Source: a virus
DNA length: 38,034 bases
IMG/VR virus record: IMGVR_UViG_3300030329_004812
Span: 1 to 38,034 of that record
Reading direction: 5' to 3' (one strand)
Shown: piece after piece, positions 15,892 through 24,038 of the stretch
Layout: every line of letters begins with the position of its first letter
Position numbering within the stretch: position 1 is the stretch's first letter
Program-made: the position numbers and the translations under genes
The notes under the pieces: generated by a model
Told to the model about the DNA's origin: nothing
The model's input: only the letters and a program-made list of their open reading frames with translations
The model's database searches: none

Positions 15892-16081
15892 GCCCGGCGA
15901 TCTTGTACAGTACGTTACAAACTCAGACGTTTATCAGGGCGCCTGGATATCAGTTGGGTCTTACGGGATTGTTTTGAAAGTTACAACTGAATCGAGGCCA
16001 TTTGATACAGCCAAGGTATATTGGATTGATGACGATTCCACCAGGACAATTAGTTGCACATATTTGAAAAGAATTGCTTGA
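15842..16081 (+). CDS. GDLV-family small protein
   Basis: This 79-residue protein has PGDLVQYVT at 18-26, then SYGIVLKVTT and TAKVYWIDDD, the GDLV-GIV-VxW pattern of the family. The start ATG at 15842 lies inside the preceding gene; no better start is in frame. The end of this gene holds the -35 box of the dnaE promoter. Confidence 0.7.
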   Translation: MNLSYQESTSASLRRFEPGDLVQYVTNSDVYQGAWISVGSYGIVLKVTTESRPFDTAKVYWIDDDSTRTISCTYLKRIA

Positions 16082-16106
16082 CAAATGTCTTGGGACTTGT
16101 TATTAA
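16078..16106 (+). promoter_or_regulatory. Sigma-70 type promoter of dnaE
   Basis: TTGACA at 16078-16083 and TATTAA at 16101-16106 are 17 nt apart. Transcription would start near 16113, ahead of CGGAGG at 16125. Confidence 0.65.
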
Positions 16107-16136
16107 TATATTGTTGAATTTACATCGGAGGTAAAT

Positions 16137-19100
16137 ATGAACGACATTAAATTTGTTGGGCTTCATGCTCATTGCGGAGTTGGTTCCCCGTTCGACGGTT
16201 TCGGCTTTCCGGCCGATCACATGAATTATGCTCACAAGAATGGCTGTGAGGCTTTGGCCCTCACCGACCACGGAAACATGAATGGTTTGAGCTATCAGGT
16301 TCTACATGCCAAAAAGATGAACAAAGAAGGCAGAGATTTCAAGCCCATTTTCGGTGTTGAAGCTTATTTTATTCCTGATGTTATTGAGTGGCGCAAGACT
16401 TACGAAGAACACAAGGCAGATAAGAAGAAAGCTCGCGCCCTGTCGAAGGAGCAGTCGGGAACGACAATCGAAGACGAGGGCGCGTCAAAGAGCAAGGGGC
16501 GCTCAGAGATTAATCGCTCTCGTCATATTGTCATCCTCGCCATGAACCAGGAAGGCCTTAATAACATTTTTAAGATGGTTTCAGAATCATACACCGGAGA
16601 CTATTTCTATCGTAAACCAAGGATTGATTATGCATTACTTAACAAATATTCTAGCGGCATTATTTGCCTTTCCGCTTGTCTTGGCGGTATATATGCTGGT
16701 TGCTATTGGGCCCATCGCGAAGAAGGTGAAGAAGCTGTGCTTAAAGCTATGCGAGACACCACCGAAAGAATGGTTTCAACCCTTGGAGACAGATGGTACG
16801 GCGAATTACAATGGAATAACGTACCAGAACAACACGAACTCAACAATTACGTTATCCAAATGCACAAAGAATTCGGAATCCCCTTAGTTTCAACAGCGGA
16901 TTCACACTATCCGAGCCCAGAAGCTTGGAATGACAGAGAATTATATAAGCGCCTTGGTTGGCTTGGCCGAGGTACACCTGAATGGCTTGACATGAATTTG
17001 CCCACATCTGTTCAGGAAGTTGGCTATGAGTTATATCCCAAGAACGGGAATCAGATGTGGGAATCTTATAAGAAATATTCTAAAGAATGTGGAGTTGAAT
17101 ATGACGATAAACTTGTGCTTGAATCTATCGAGCGTACTCATCAAGTTGCTTTTGACCGTATTGAGGGATTTTATCCTGATGACACCGTTCGTTTACCTGA
17201 CTTTGTGGTTCCTGCTGGATATACTGCCGACGATTATTTAAAGCGTGTATCGTCCGAAGGGTTGTTTGGTATTCTTAAGAACACAAACAGAATCAATCAG
17301 GCCAAGAAGTATGAACAAAGACTCAACTCTGAGTTGGAAGTGATCGCGAATCGTGGCTTTTCAAAGTACTTTCTAACAATGAAAGCAATTGTGGATAAAA
17401 CAAATGAAATACAAATCTCAGGGCCCGGTCGCGGATCTGCTGCTGGCTCTCTTGTTGCTTATGCTTTGGGTATTACTCAAGTGGACCCTATTTCTTATGA
17501 CCTTCTCTTTTCGAGGTTTCTTCGTTCAGATGCTAAAGACTATCCCGATATTGATTATGATGTATCCGAGCCCATGCTTTTGAAAGAAAAGCTTATTGAG
17601 GATTGGGGCAATAATGTGGTGGTGCCGATTTCTAACTTCAGCACATTGCAGTTGAAGTCGTTAATCAAAGACATCAGTAAGTTTTATGATGTTCCTTTTG
17701 TGGAAGCAAACGCAGTGACAAATAAAATGCTGTTTGAGGCAACACCGTTGGCCAAAGCCAAGCATGGAATAAAAGCAGGGGTGTACAATCCGACGTTCGA
17801 TGAAGTGATTCAATACAGCGAGTCGCTCCAAAAATTTTTTTCCAAATACCCCAAGATTAAAGATCATGTTATGGGATTAGTAGGACAAGTAAGGCAGGTC
17901 TCTCGTCATGCTGGCGGTGTTGTAGTCGGGGAAGACCTGGATAAATACATGCCGTTAATCGCATCCAAGGGTGTCCGGCAAACTCCGTGGTCCGAAGGGC
18001 AGAATGTCCGACATCTAGAGCCCATGGGTTTCATTAAGTTTGATTTGCTTGGGCTCTCAACTCTTCGAATGGTCGAGGACTGTATCCGGCAGATCCTTCA
18101 GCGCCACTATAACGTCGCTGACCCCTCATTCGCACAAATAAAGGACTACTACGATACCCACCTACACCCGGATGTACTAGACCTAGGAGACCAAAATGTC
18201 TATGAAAACATATTTCACAAAGGAAAATGGGTTGGAATCTTCCAGTTCGCGGAGCAGGGAGCGCAAAGATTTGCGCAAAATGCGAAACCAAGATCAATTA
18301 TCGACCTATCTGCTATTACTAGCATATACCGTCCTGGTCCTTTATCGGCTGGTGTTGATAAGTCATATGTAAGCGCCAAAGAGAACCCTGGCTCCGTAAA
18401 ATACCTCAACAAAGTGGTCAAATCGGTGACCCAAGAAACACACGGCTTCTTAATCTTTCAAGAGCAAATTGCCATGCTTGCCCATAAATTGGGCAAAAAC
18501 CTATCTCTTGATGAAGGAAACTTGCTTCGCAAAGTACTTACTAAGAAGGGTACTGGCAAAGGACATGAAGTCAAAGAACGAATCTACAGCAAATTCATCG
18601 AAGGATGTCTCGATAAACGCATATCGAGAAAGCAAGCAGACGCTCTTTGGACAACTTTTGAATACTTTTCTGGCTATGGGTTTAACAAGTCTCATGCTGT
18701 TAGTTATAGTATCATTTCTTACCAGTGTGCTTGGCTTTGTAATTATTACACTGCGGAGTGGACTGCTGCCTTTTTAGAGCGTGAACCAGAGTCACGGAAA
18801 GAGAAAGCCATTAACCTCGCAAAACAGCACGGATTTACAATAAAGCACATTGACCTTAATACTTCCGGCAGACGTTGGGAGATCCTTGATAAAAACACCC
18901 TTGTCGCTCCCTTAACAACCATCAAGGGCCTGGGCGAGAAAGCAATTGAGCAGATTCTAAATAACAGGCCCTTTCGGACTGTTGAAGAGTTCTTGTTTAA
19001 CGAAAACATTGTTTATTCCAAGCTCAACAAGAAAGCCCTTGACGTGCTGTGTAGGGCCGGAGCACTCACGGATATCATCGATGACCGATTCACAGGAGAC

Positions 19101-19571
19101 AAGCACTTCTGGTCGGCAGTGTGCGTAGATCGCCCAAGAAAGCCCAAAAACCTTCTTGAAAACATTGAAGCATATCATCCCGAAGGCTCCTTCACAGAAG
19201 AGGAAAAAATCACCTTTTTGAGCGATTTAACGGGTATTTTCCCTATGTCCAAGGTCATTACTCCCGATGTTCAGTCGAGGATTGACCATTGGGTCGCTCC
19301 ACCGATATCAGAATATGATCATGATCTTGGATATGCGTGGTGCATTCCTCGCTCGGTGACGCTCAAGAAGTCTAAAAACGGGCGCAACTTCTATGTTGTT
19401 GAGGTAATTGACTCTAACTCAGTTGTTACCAAGGTCAGGTGTTGGTCGATTAATCCAGAAAAAGACAAGTTACATATCAACAGGCCATACATGGTAAAGC
19501 CGAGACACAGTCAAGATTGGGGCTTCAGCACATACGGCATGCTCAACAATTCATGGTTTTTATTGGGATAA
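16137..19571 (+). CDS. dnaE: DNA polymerase III alpha subunit (DnaE type)
   Basis: This is a 1144-residue family C replicative polymerase. The N-terminal PHP domain begins with LHAHCGVGSPFDGF (metal-type His10, His12) and TDHGNMNG. The palm contains GPGRGSAAGSL and PDIDYD with catalytic Asp471 and Asp473, and FDLLGL with the third acid at Asp636. The C-terminus has an OB-like region (SVTLKKSKNGRNFYVVEV). Length fits bacterial DnaE (about 1160). It has its own promoter and a GGAGG site. Neither a beta clamp nor a proofreading epsilon is seen in the window, so it may use the host's. Finding a DnaE beside a PolA is unusual. Confidence 0.95.
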   Translation: MNDIKFVGLHAHCGVGSPFDGFGFPADHMNYAHKNGCEALALTDHGNMNGLSYQVLHAKKMNKEGRDFKPIFGVEAYFIPDVIEWRKTYEEHKADKKKARALSKEQSGTTIEDEGASKSKGRSEINRSRHIVILAMNQEGLNNIFKMVSESYTGDYFYRKPRIDYALLNKYSSGIICLSACLGGIYAGCYWAHREEGEEAVLKAMRDTTERMVSTLGDRWYGELQWNNVPEQHELNNYVIQMHKEFGIPLVSTADSHYPSPEAWNDRELYKRLGWLGRGTPEWLDMNLPTSVQEVGYELYPKNGNQMWESYKKYSKECGVEYDDKLVLESIERTHQVAFDRIEGFYPDDTVRLPDFVVPAGYTADDYLKRVSSEGLFGILKNTNRINQAKKYEQRLNSELEVIANRGFSKYFLTMKAIVDKTNEIQISGPGRGSAAGSLVAYALGITQVDPISYDLLFSRFLRSDAKDYPDIDYDVSEPMLLKEKLIEDWGNNVVVPISNFSTLQLKSLIKDISKFYDVPFVEANAVTNKMLFEATPLAKAKHGIKAGVYNPTFDEVIQYSESLQKFFSKYPKIKDHVMGLVGQVRQVSRHAGGVVVGEDLDKYMPLIASKGVRQTPWSEGQNVRHLEPMGFIKFDLLGLSTLRMVEDCIRQILQRHYNVADPSFAQIKDYYDTHLHPDVLDLGDQNVYENIFHKGKWVGIFQFAEQGAQRFAQNAKPRSIIDLSAITSIYRPGPLSAGVDKSYVSAKENPGSVKYLNKVVKSVTQETHGFLIFQEQIAMLAHKLGKNLSLDEGNLLRKVLTKKGTGKGHEVKERIYSKFIEGCLDKRISRKQADALWTTFEYFSGYGFNKSHAVSYSIISYQCAWLCNYYTAEWTAAFLEREPESRKEKAINLAKQHGFTIKHIDLNTSGRRWEILDKNTLVAPLTTIKGLGEKAIEQILNNRPFRTVEEFLFNENIVYSKLNKKALDVLCRAGALTDIIDDRFTGDKHFWSAVCVDRPRKPKNLLENIEAYHPEGSFTEEEKITFLSDLTGIFPMSKVITPDVQSRIDHWVAPPISEYDHDLGYAWCIPRSVTLKKSKNGRNFYVVEVIDSNSVVTKVRCWSINPEKDKLHINRPYMVKPRHSQDWGFSTYGMLNNSWFLLG

Positions 19572-19575
19572 ATTC

Positions 19576-19603
19576 TTGACAAAAATTTAAAATGTGTTAC
19601 ATT
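19576..19603 (+). promoter_or_regulatory. Sigma-70 type promoter of the nuclease-methylase unit
   Basis: TTGACA at 19576-19581 and TACATT at 19598-19603 have 16 nt between them. It lies just after the dnaE stop and the start site would fall near 19610. Confidence 0.55.
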
Positions 19604-19630
19604 TATAATACCTAAAACATTGGAGGGGCT

Positions 19631-20251
19631 ATGAAGAAAGAAATAAATAAGAAACTTTTTAAAGAATTTATGTATCATATGGATAAATGTTATGAATTAG
19701 AGGGGATTTTGAATCTGGGGAGTTTGATGCATAATTATGGCTGGAGAGAGCATCATACTGCTCAAGAATCACGCACTCTTTTTGAAGGTTTGCATCGATG
19801 TCCAGGTCTTCACGGCATAGACGCAGAATCCAAAGAATGTAGTAATGTTGAAATGAAATCTTGTAAATCTAAAATACTGAAAAGTGGTAAGATATCTTCC
19901 TCAGCGAAATTTGAATGGGATAAACAGAATGACAAAGAAAGGAGAGAGAACACATTAAAATCCAATGGTTTTGTTTTCTCATTGTATGAAAAAGCTAAAC
20001 TTCTAATACAGATTATCATCAAAGATAAAAAAGGCACCCAGCAAATGAAAGAAATTCTTATTAAAAAGCAAAAAGAATTTTTAAAAATGGTAGAAGATTG
20101 TAAAAAAACCAACAAAAGAATCCCAAGAGATTCCATTTGCGTTTCATTGCATGACCTCATTGAAGTTGAAACCGCTGTCATCTTAAAGGACAATTCTACA
20201 CATCCAATAGAAGATTGGAAAGAGTTTTTCTCAGATGGGAGTAGACGATGA
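19631..20251 (+). CDS. Candidate PD-(D/E)xK nuclease paired with the methyltransferase
   Basis: This is a 206-residue protein. It has GLHGID (Asp64), then VEMK (Glu74-x-Lys76), the order of a PD-(D/E)xK nuclease core. A basic, Ser-rich segment KSGKISSSAKFEWDKQN and a strand NGFVFSLYE follow. The layout is like type II restriction endonucleases, and the next gene, overlapping in an ATGA, is a DNA adenine methyltransferase. A role as a phage restriction-type nuclease that spares methylated phage DNA is inference; the function could also be unrelated. GGAGGGG precedes the ATG. Confidence 0.55.
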   Translation: MKKEINKKLFKEFMYHMDKCYELEGILNLGSLMHNYGWREHHTAQESRTLFEGLHRCPGLHGIDAESKECSNVEMKSCKSKILKSGKISSSAKFEWDKQNDKERRENTLKSNGFVFSLYEKAKLLIQIIIKDKKGTQQMKEILIKKQKEFLKMVEDCKKTNKRIPRDSICVSLHDLIEVETAVILKDNSTHPIEDWKEFFSDGSRR

Positions 20252-21294
20252 ATATTACAACTGTTCCCTATAAGGGATCGAAGCGCAAATTACTAAACGA
20301 CATTCTTGCAATAACAATGCAAGTAGAGTGTGAAACTTTTTTTGATGGCTTCTGCGGAACAGGCATTGTGTCTGCATACATGAGGTCAAAAGGCTATAAA
20401 GTCACTGCCAATGATAAGATGCCATCGTGCAGTTTGTTTGCAAGGGTTTTCGTCCGTGGGTTTGATAAGGCCGAGGTTGAGCGCGAGATCGAGCATATTA
20501 ATAACATTGCCCCTAAGCGTGGCTGGCTGTCTAATAACTATTCTGGCTCAAAGGCGCGAGTAATAAAGGGCACTGGTGGCAAAGTAGAAAAAAGGCCCCT
20601 GGGTTTTACATTATCTAATGCCATGAAAATAGATGCCAGCAGAGATTATGCTGAAGCAATAGAGGATGACAGAACCAGAGATGCTGTGATATTTTCTATT
20701 ATTCTCGCTTCGAATAAGGTATTCAATAACCACGCAGATCAAAAATCATGTTTAAAAGCATGGATAACAGCAAGTCAAAAGGATATAGTCTTTGAGTGTC
20801 CGACTCTTATAGAAGGAAAAGAAGGAAAGGCAATGACAGGAGATATCAGCGCAGTAACAGATCTTAAGTACGATGTTGTTTACCTGGACCCTCCTTATAC
20901 TCATGGTGTTTTGTATGATGCATGCTACCACTTGAACGATAGCATATGTTTATGGGATAAGCCATCGCTTAACCACGACTATGCTATTCCAAGACCAGAG
21001 AGGGCAGTGTATAGAAAGTCGAAAAACTCTAATAAACCGGGAAAGTTTTATTCACAAAAGACAGCAGAACAAGAGTTTGAAGATTTAATAAGGATGTTCA
21101 AATGCAAGAGGTTAATTCTATCATACAGCGACGCTCCTAGAAATGTTTTATCATATGAGCAGCTTTACAACGTATGCAGCAAGTTTGGAAAACTTACAGT
21201 CCTTGATAAGAATCATAAGATATGCACACAGTTTAAATCACAAAAGAAAGCTTCAGAACAGTTAACTGAATTCTTTTTCATAATTGACTTTTAA
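20248..21294 (+). CDS. dam: D12-class (Dam-like) adenine-N6 DNA methyltransferase
   Basis: This 348-residue SAM-dependent enzyme has motif X YKGSKRKL (8-15), motif I DGFCGTG (33-39) and motif IV DPPY (214-217). The DPPY form with this order is the D12 class, which methylates adenine at N6. It overlaps the candidate nuclease by four bases, so it is likely to be co-translated. It probably protects phage DNA from host or own cutting. Confidence 0.88.
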   Translation: MNITTVPYKGSKRKLLNDILAITMQVECETFFDGFCGTGIVSAYMRSKGYKVTANDKMPSCSLFARVFVRGFDKAEVEREIEHINNIAPKRGWLSNNYSGSKARVIKGTGGKVEKRPLGFTLSNAMKIDASRDYAEAIEDDRTRDAVIFSIILASNKVFNNHADQKSCLKAWITASQKDIVFECPTLIEGKEGKAMTGDISAVTDLKYDVVYLDPPYTHGVLYDACYHLNDSICLWDKPSLNHDYAIPRPERAVYRKSKNSNKPGKFYSQKTAEQEFEDLIRMFKCKRLILSYSDAPRNVLSYEQLYNVCSKFGKLTVLDKNHKICTQFKSQKKASEQLTEFFFIIDF

Positions 21295-21335
21295 TTTCCG
21301 GAGGGAACATAAACATATAAAGGAGGATAACCAAC

Positions 21336-21758
21336 ATGATAGTGAAGATAAAAAAACTACATCCCGATGCTGTGGTTCCCACTTACGCAAAAGTGGGAGA
21401 TGCTGCTGTTGATTTGGTAGCGGTAGATAAACACATTGATAAACATCACAACGTTGTCTTTGATACGGGTTTGGCATTTGAGATACCTTATGGTTTCGTA
21501 GGTCTGCTTTTTCCAAGAAGCTCTGTATCGAAGACAAATTTGTCGCTTGCAAATTCAGTTGGAGTAATTGATAGCGGTTATAGGGGCCCAGTGATGCTCA
21601 AGTACAGAAGGCAGGGAACCACGAATTGTAAATGGGATATTGGAGACAGAGTTGGGCAGTTAATGATAATTCCTTATCCTGAAGTAGAGTTTATAGAAAC
21701 TGACAAACTATCTATTACAGACAGGGGCTCGGGTGGCTTTGGGAGTACAGGGCAATGA
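21336..21758 (+). CDS. dut: Trimeric dUTP diphosphatase
   Basis: This 140-residue enzyme hydrolyses dUTP to dUMP, feeding ThyX and keeping uracil out of DNA. All five dUTPase motifs are seen: DAAVDL, PRSS, GVIDSGYRGP, GDRVGQLMI and RGSGGFGSTG. AAGGAGG precedes the ATG. A second GGAGGG farther upstream (about 21300) has no clear gene after it. It overlaps the next gene in ATGA. Confidence 0.95.
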   Translation: MIVKIKKLHPDAVVPTYAKVGDAAVDLVAVDKHIDKHHNVVFDTGLAFEIPYGFVGLLFPRSSVSKTNLSLANSVGVIDSGYRGPVMLKYRRQGTTNCKWDIGDRVGQLMIIPYPEVEFIETDKLSITDRGSGGFGSTGQ

Positions 21759-22048
21759 ATAGAAAGCAACGCAGAGCAAGAAATCGTATCAAAAAAAAGA
21801 TAGGCAAAAAAGCCACAAAGCTCGAATCAAAATTAGGGCTGTTTGAGTTGCTTCCAAAGGATTGTGTCATATGTCATGAACCTTTTGATAAAACCAGTAG
21901 GGAAATGGTGTCAACATGGAAAGTGGTTGTTAGAGAGGAAGAGAAAAAAGTAAGAGTTTATTGCCCTGGTTGCTGGAAAAAGGCAACAGATTTATTAGAA
22001 GAGATTGGAAATAGAGATAATGAAGCAAAAACCGAAGGAGAAGACTAA
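21755..22048 (+). CDS. Small basic zinc-ribbon-like protein
   Basis: This is a 97-residue protein. The N-terminus is very basic (NRKQRRARNRIKKKIGKKAT). Two CxxC pairs (CVIC, then CPGC about 45 residues later) form a Cys4 zinc-ribbon pattern. The acidic tail (GNRDNEAKTEGED) overlaps the next gene. A nucleic-acid or transcription role is plausible but not shown. Confidence 0.75.
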   Translation: MNRKQRRARNRIKKKIGKKATKLESKLGLFELLPKDCVICHEPFDKTSREMVSTWKVVVREEEKKVRVYCPGCWKKATDLLEEIGNRDNEAKTEGED

Positions 22049-22352
22049 AAGATTAGTCTTTGACGACACAGACACGAGGCATGTCCAATTGAAGATTAGA
22101 CTTGATTTTGACGGCCTGACACAAGCAGAGTTTTTTCGGTCTTTTATAACTGGCTATTTGGAGAAGAATGAGTTTATAATGGGATTCATTAACTCTTACA
22201 AGCAGCAAAAAAGAATACAGAGCAAAAGAAACATGAGTATAATGAAAAAGGATTATGAAACTGCCCAGCACATGCTATCTCAATTCGGCTTTAGGGAGGA
22301 AGAGATAGAGGATATTTTTGATGTTATAGCAAAAGAACATCCAGATTTATAA
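22020..22352 (+). CDS. Possible ribbon-helix-helix protein
   Basis: This 110-residue protein starts at ATG 22020. The N-terminal VQLKIRLDFDGLTQAEFFRSFITGYLEKNE has a strand then two helices, as in Arc/MetJ repressors. The rest is helical and charged. It overlaps the previous gene by 29 nt. The ribosome site is weak and a TTG 15 nt upstream is an alternative. A DNA-binding regulator is the best guess. Confidence 0.6.
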   Translation: MKQKPKEKTKRLVFDDTDTRHVQLKIRLDFDGLTQAEFFRSFITGYLEKNEFIMGFINSYKQQKRIQSKRNMSIMKKDYETAQHMLSQFGFREEEIEDIFDVIAKEHPDL

Positions 22353-22416
22353 TTTTTAGTATTTTATTATTTAGCGACCTATTTACTACTGAAAAACTTT
22401 TTAAGGAGATTTATAA

Positions 22417-22971
22417 ATGGCTAAGAAAAAACTTTTGAACGAAGCGCAGGTTCGTCGCTTTATGGGGCTTGCTGGAATGCAAGCTGATTTGGTATCCAAC
22501 GCTGTTAATGAGATGTACTCATATAACGAAGAAGAGATGCCCGATGAAGAAGAAGAGGCCATGCTTGATGACGAAGAGCCTGCTGGCATGGAAATGGGTG
22601 AGCCCGTAGAAGAGCCCGAAATGGAAATGGAGCCCGAAGAAGCCCCAGCAGCGAGCGCTGAAATCGAAGTTTCCCAAGAAGAAGCCGACCAAGTAAAGGC
22701 TGAATTGGAAAAAGCACTTCAATTCGTTAGCAAAATCGCCGATGGAGCAACAGAAGAAGAGCCAGAGGGCGAACCAGAAATGGACATGGATGCTGAAGAG
22801 CCCGTCCTCGAAGAAGAAACCATCGAAGAGGATAACGCTCTTGCCGAAGTTGAAGTTGAGTTGACTGAAGACGAGCTTGTTCAGGAAGTTGCTCGCCGAG
22901 TTGCTAAAAGAATTCTCAAGGCCAAGAAAGCGAAAGCGCAACTTGAAGAGGCACTTGGTACGAAAGAGTAG
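22417..22971 (+). CDS. Very acidic protein, prohead-core/scaffold-like
   Basis: This is a 184-residue protein. A short helical N-terminus (LLNEAQVRRFMGLAGMQADL) is followed by a long Glu/Asp/Pro/Met-rich low-complexity region (about 38-130), then a Lys-rich helix ending KKAKAQLEEALGTKE. The composition resembles phage prohead-core or scaffold proteins; no domain is seen. AAGGAG precedes the ATG. It is followed by a rho-independent terminator. Confidence 0.75.
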   Translation: MAKKKLLNEAQVRRFMGLAGMQADLVSNAVNEMYSYNEEEMPDEEEEAMLDDEEPAGMEMGEPVEEPEMEMEPEEAPAASAEIEVSQEEADQVKAELEKALQFVSKIADGATEEEPEGEPEMDMDAEEPVLEEETIEEDNALAEVEVELTEDELVQEVARRVAKRILKAKKAKAQLEEALGTKE

Positions 22972-22998
22972 AAAAATTTATAACTATGTTATATATTG

Positions 22999-23030
22999 AG
23001 GACGGGCGCAGAACTCCGTCCTTTTTTTTT
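22999..23030 (+). terminator. Rho-independent terminator after the acidic protein
   Basis: GGACGG (23000-23005) pairs with CCGTCC (23016-23021), flanked by an extra A-T pair, and is followed by nine Ts. The next ribosome site begins right after the T-run. Confidence 0.85.
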
Positions 23031-23039
23031 GGAGGGAAA

Positions 23040-23438
23040 ATGGAATTAACATATAATACGTTTGTCGCATTTTGTTGTGGTTTTGCTTTCGCTTATTTGT
23101 GGTTTCGTCTTGTGTCATTGGGCCAGACCATTATAATGGTCAAGACAACAATCAATGATTGTTTGCTGATTATGGCAAAGAATATACAAACTGCGTATGA
23201 ATCAAACGAATTAAAGTACCACGCAATGGAAATAGCTAACAAAGATAGCAAGTACATAGAGTTTCAAAAAAAAGTTGACAACAGCCAGTTACTGTCATTA
23301 CAAAATACAATAATTCGTAATTTTATTAATTCGATACCAACAAGGTATAGCCGCCTTGTTAAGTTTAGTGACTGGAAAACGGCAATGAGCCATTTAGATG
23401 ATACAATTGGGGGGTCGAAAGATGATAAAAATCACTGA
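23040..23438 (+). CDS. Small membrane-anchored protein
   Basis: This 132-residue protein has an N-terminal membrane segment (TFVAFCCGFAFAYLWFRLVS) followed by a helical, coiled-coil-like, soluble part. GGAGGG precedes the ATG at 23040. It sits between the acidic protein and the endolysin region; a role in lysis or in the envelope is possible but unproven. The second clpP starts inside its end. Confidence 0.75.
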   Translation: MELTYNTFVAFCCGFAFAYLWFRLVSLGQTIIMVKTTINDCLLIMAKNIQTAYESNELKYHAMEIANKDSKYIEFQKKVDNSQLLSLQNTIIRNFINSIPTRYSRLVKFSDWKTAMSHLDDTIGGSKDDKNH

Positions 23439-24027
23439 TAAAATTAATGAACAACAGCAATCTGAAGAGCATGAAGATATACCTTTACCAATGTCTCCAA
23501 AGGAAATTAGAACAATAGCCATGTTCGGGGATGTCGATGAGGAAAAGGCTGGTGACATGTGTATGGGCCTCCTGATGCTCACGGACTTTAGCGAAAAAGA
23601 CCCTCCGTATGATCCGATTACTTTTTATCTTTCAACTTATGGCGGCTCTGCGGATGAAATGTTTTCCATTTATGACATGATGTCCGTGGTTAAAACTAAA
23701 TGCGAAATTCATACAATAGGGCTTGGTAAGGTTATGTCAGCAGGAACCCTTCTGTTGGCAGCAGGAACGAAAGGCCAGCGTAAAATTGGTCGACACTGTA
23801 GAGTTATGATACACGCTGTCGCTGCCGGTTCTGCTGGTGAATTGCATGATATTGAGAACGAAATTAAATCCATAAAGCACATTCAGGAACTATATATTAG
23901 TGCCTTATCAAAAGAGACATGCATGACCAAGCGAACAATCCAAAAACTTCTTGACCGCAAGGTTAATGTTTACCTCACAGCCGAAGAGGCTGTTGAGTAC
24001 GGTATCGCTGACATAATTATTAATTGA
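23422..24027 (+). CDS. clpP: ClpP-family protein with Asp-to-Asn triad change
   Basis: This 201-residue protein has the ClpP fold. Ser106 lies in GKVMSAGTLLLAAG, His131 in MIHA, and the LLDRKVNVYLTAEEAVEYG segment places Asn182 where E. coli ClpP has Asp171. The start is the ATG at 23422 with GGGGGG upstream; the frame is open a little farther. It overlaps the previous gene by 17 nt. The first ClpP (9303) has a full triad, so this one may be a partner subunit with reduced activity, as with Asn-carrying ClpP1 of Listeria. Confidence 0.82.
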   Translation: MIKITDKINEQQQSEEHEDIPLPMSPKEIRTIAMFGDVDEEKAGDMCMGLLMLTDFSEKDPPYDPITFYLSTYGGSADEMFSIYDMMSVVKTKCEIHTIGLGKVMSAGTLLLAAGTKGQRKIGRHCRVMIHAVAAGSAGELHDIENEIKSIKHIQELYISALSKETCMTKRTIQKLLDRKVNVYLTAEEAVEYGIADIIIN

Positions 24028-24038
24028 GGAAAATAGTC

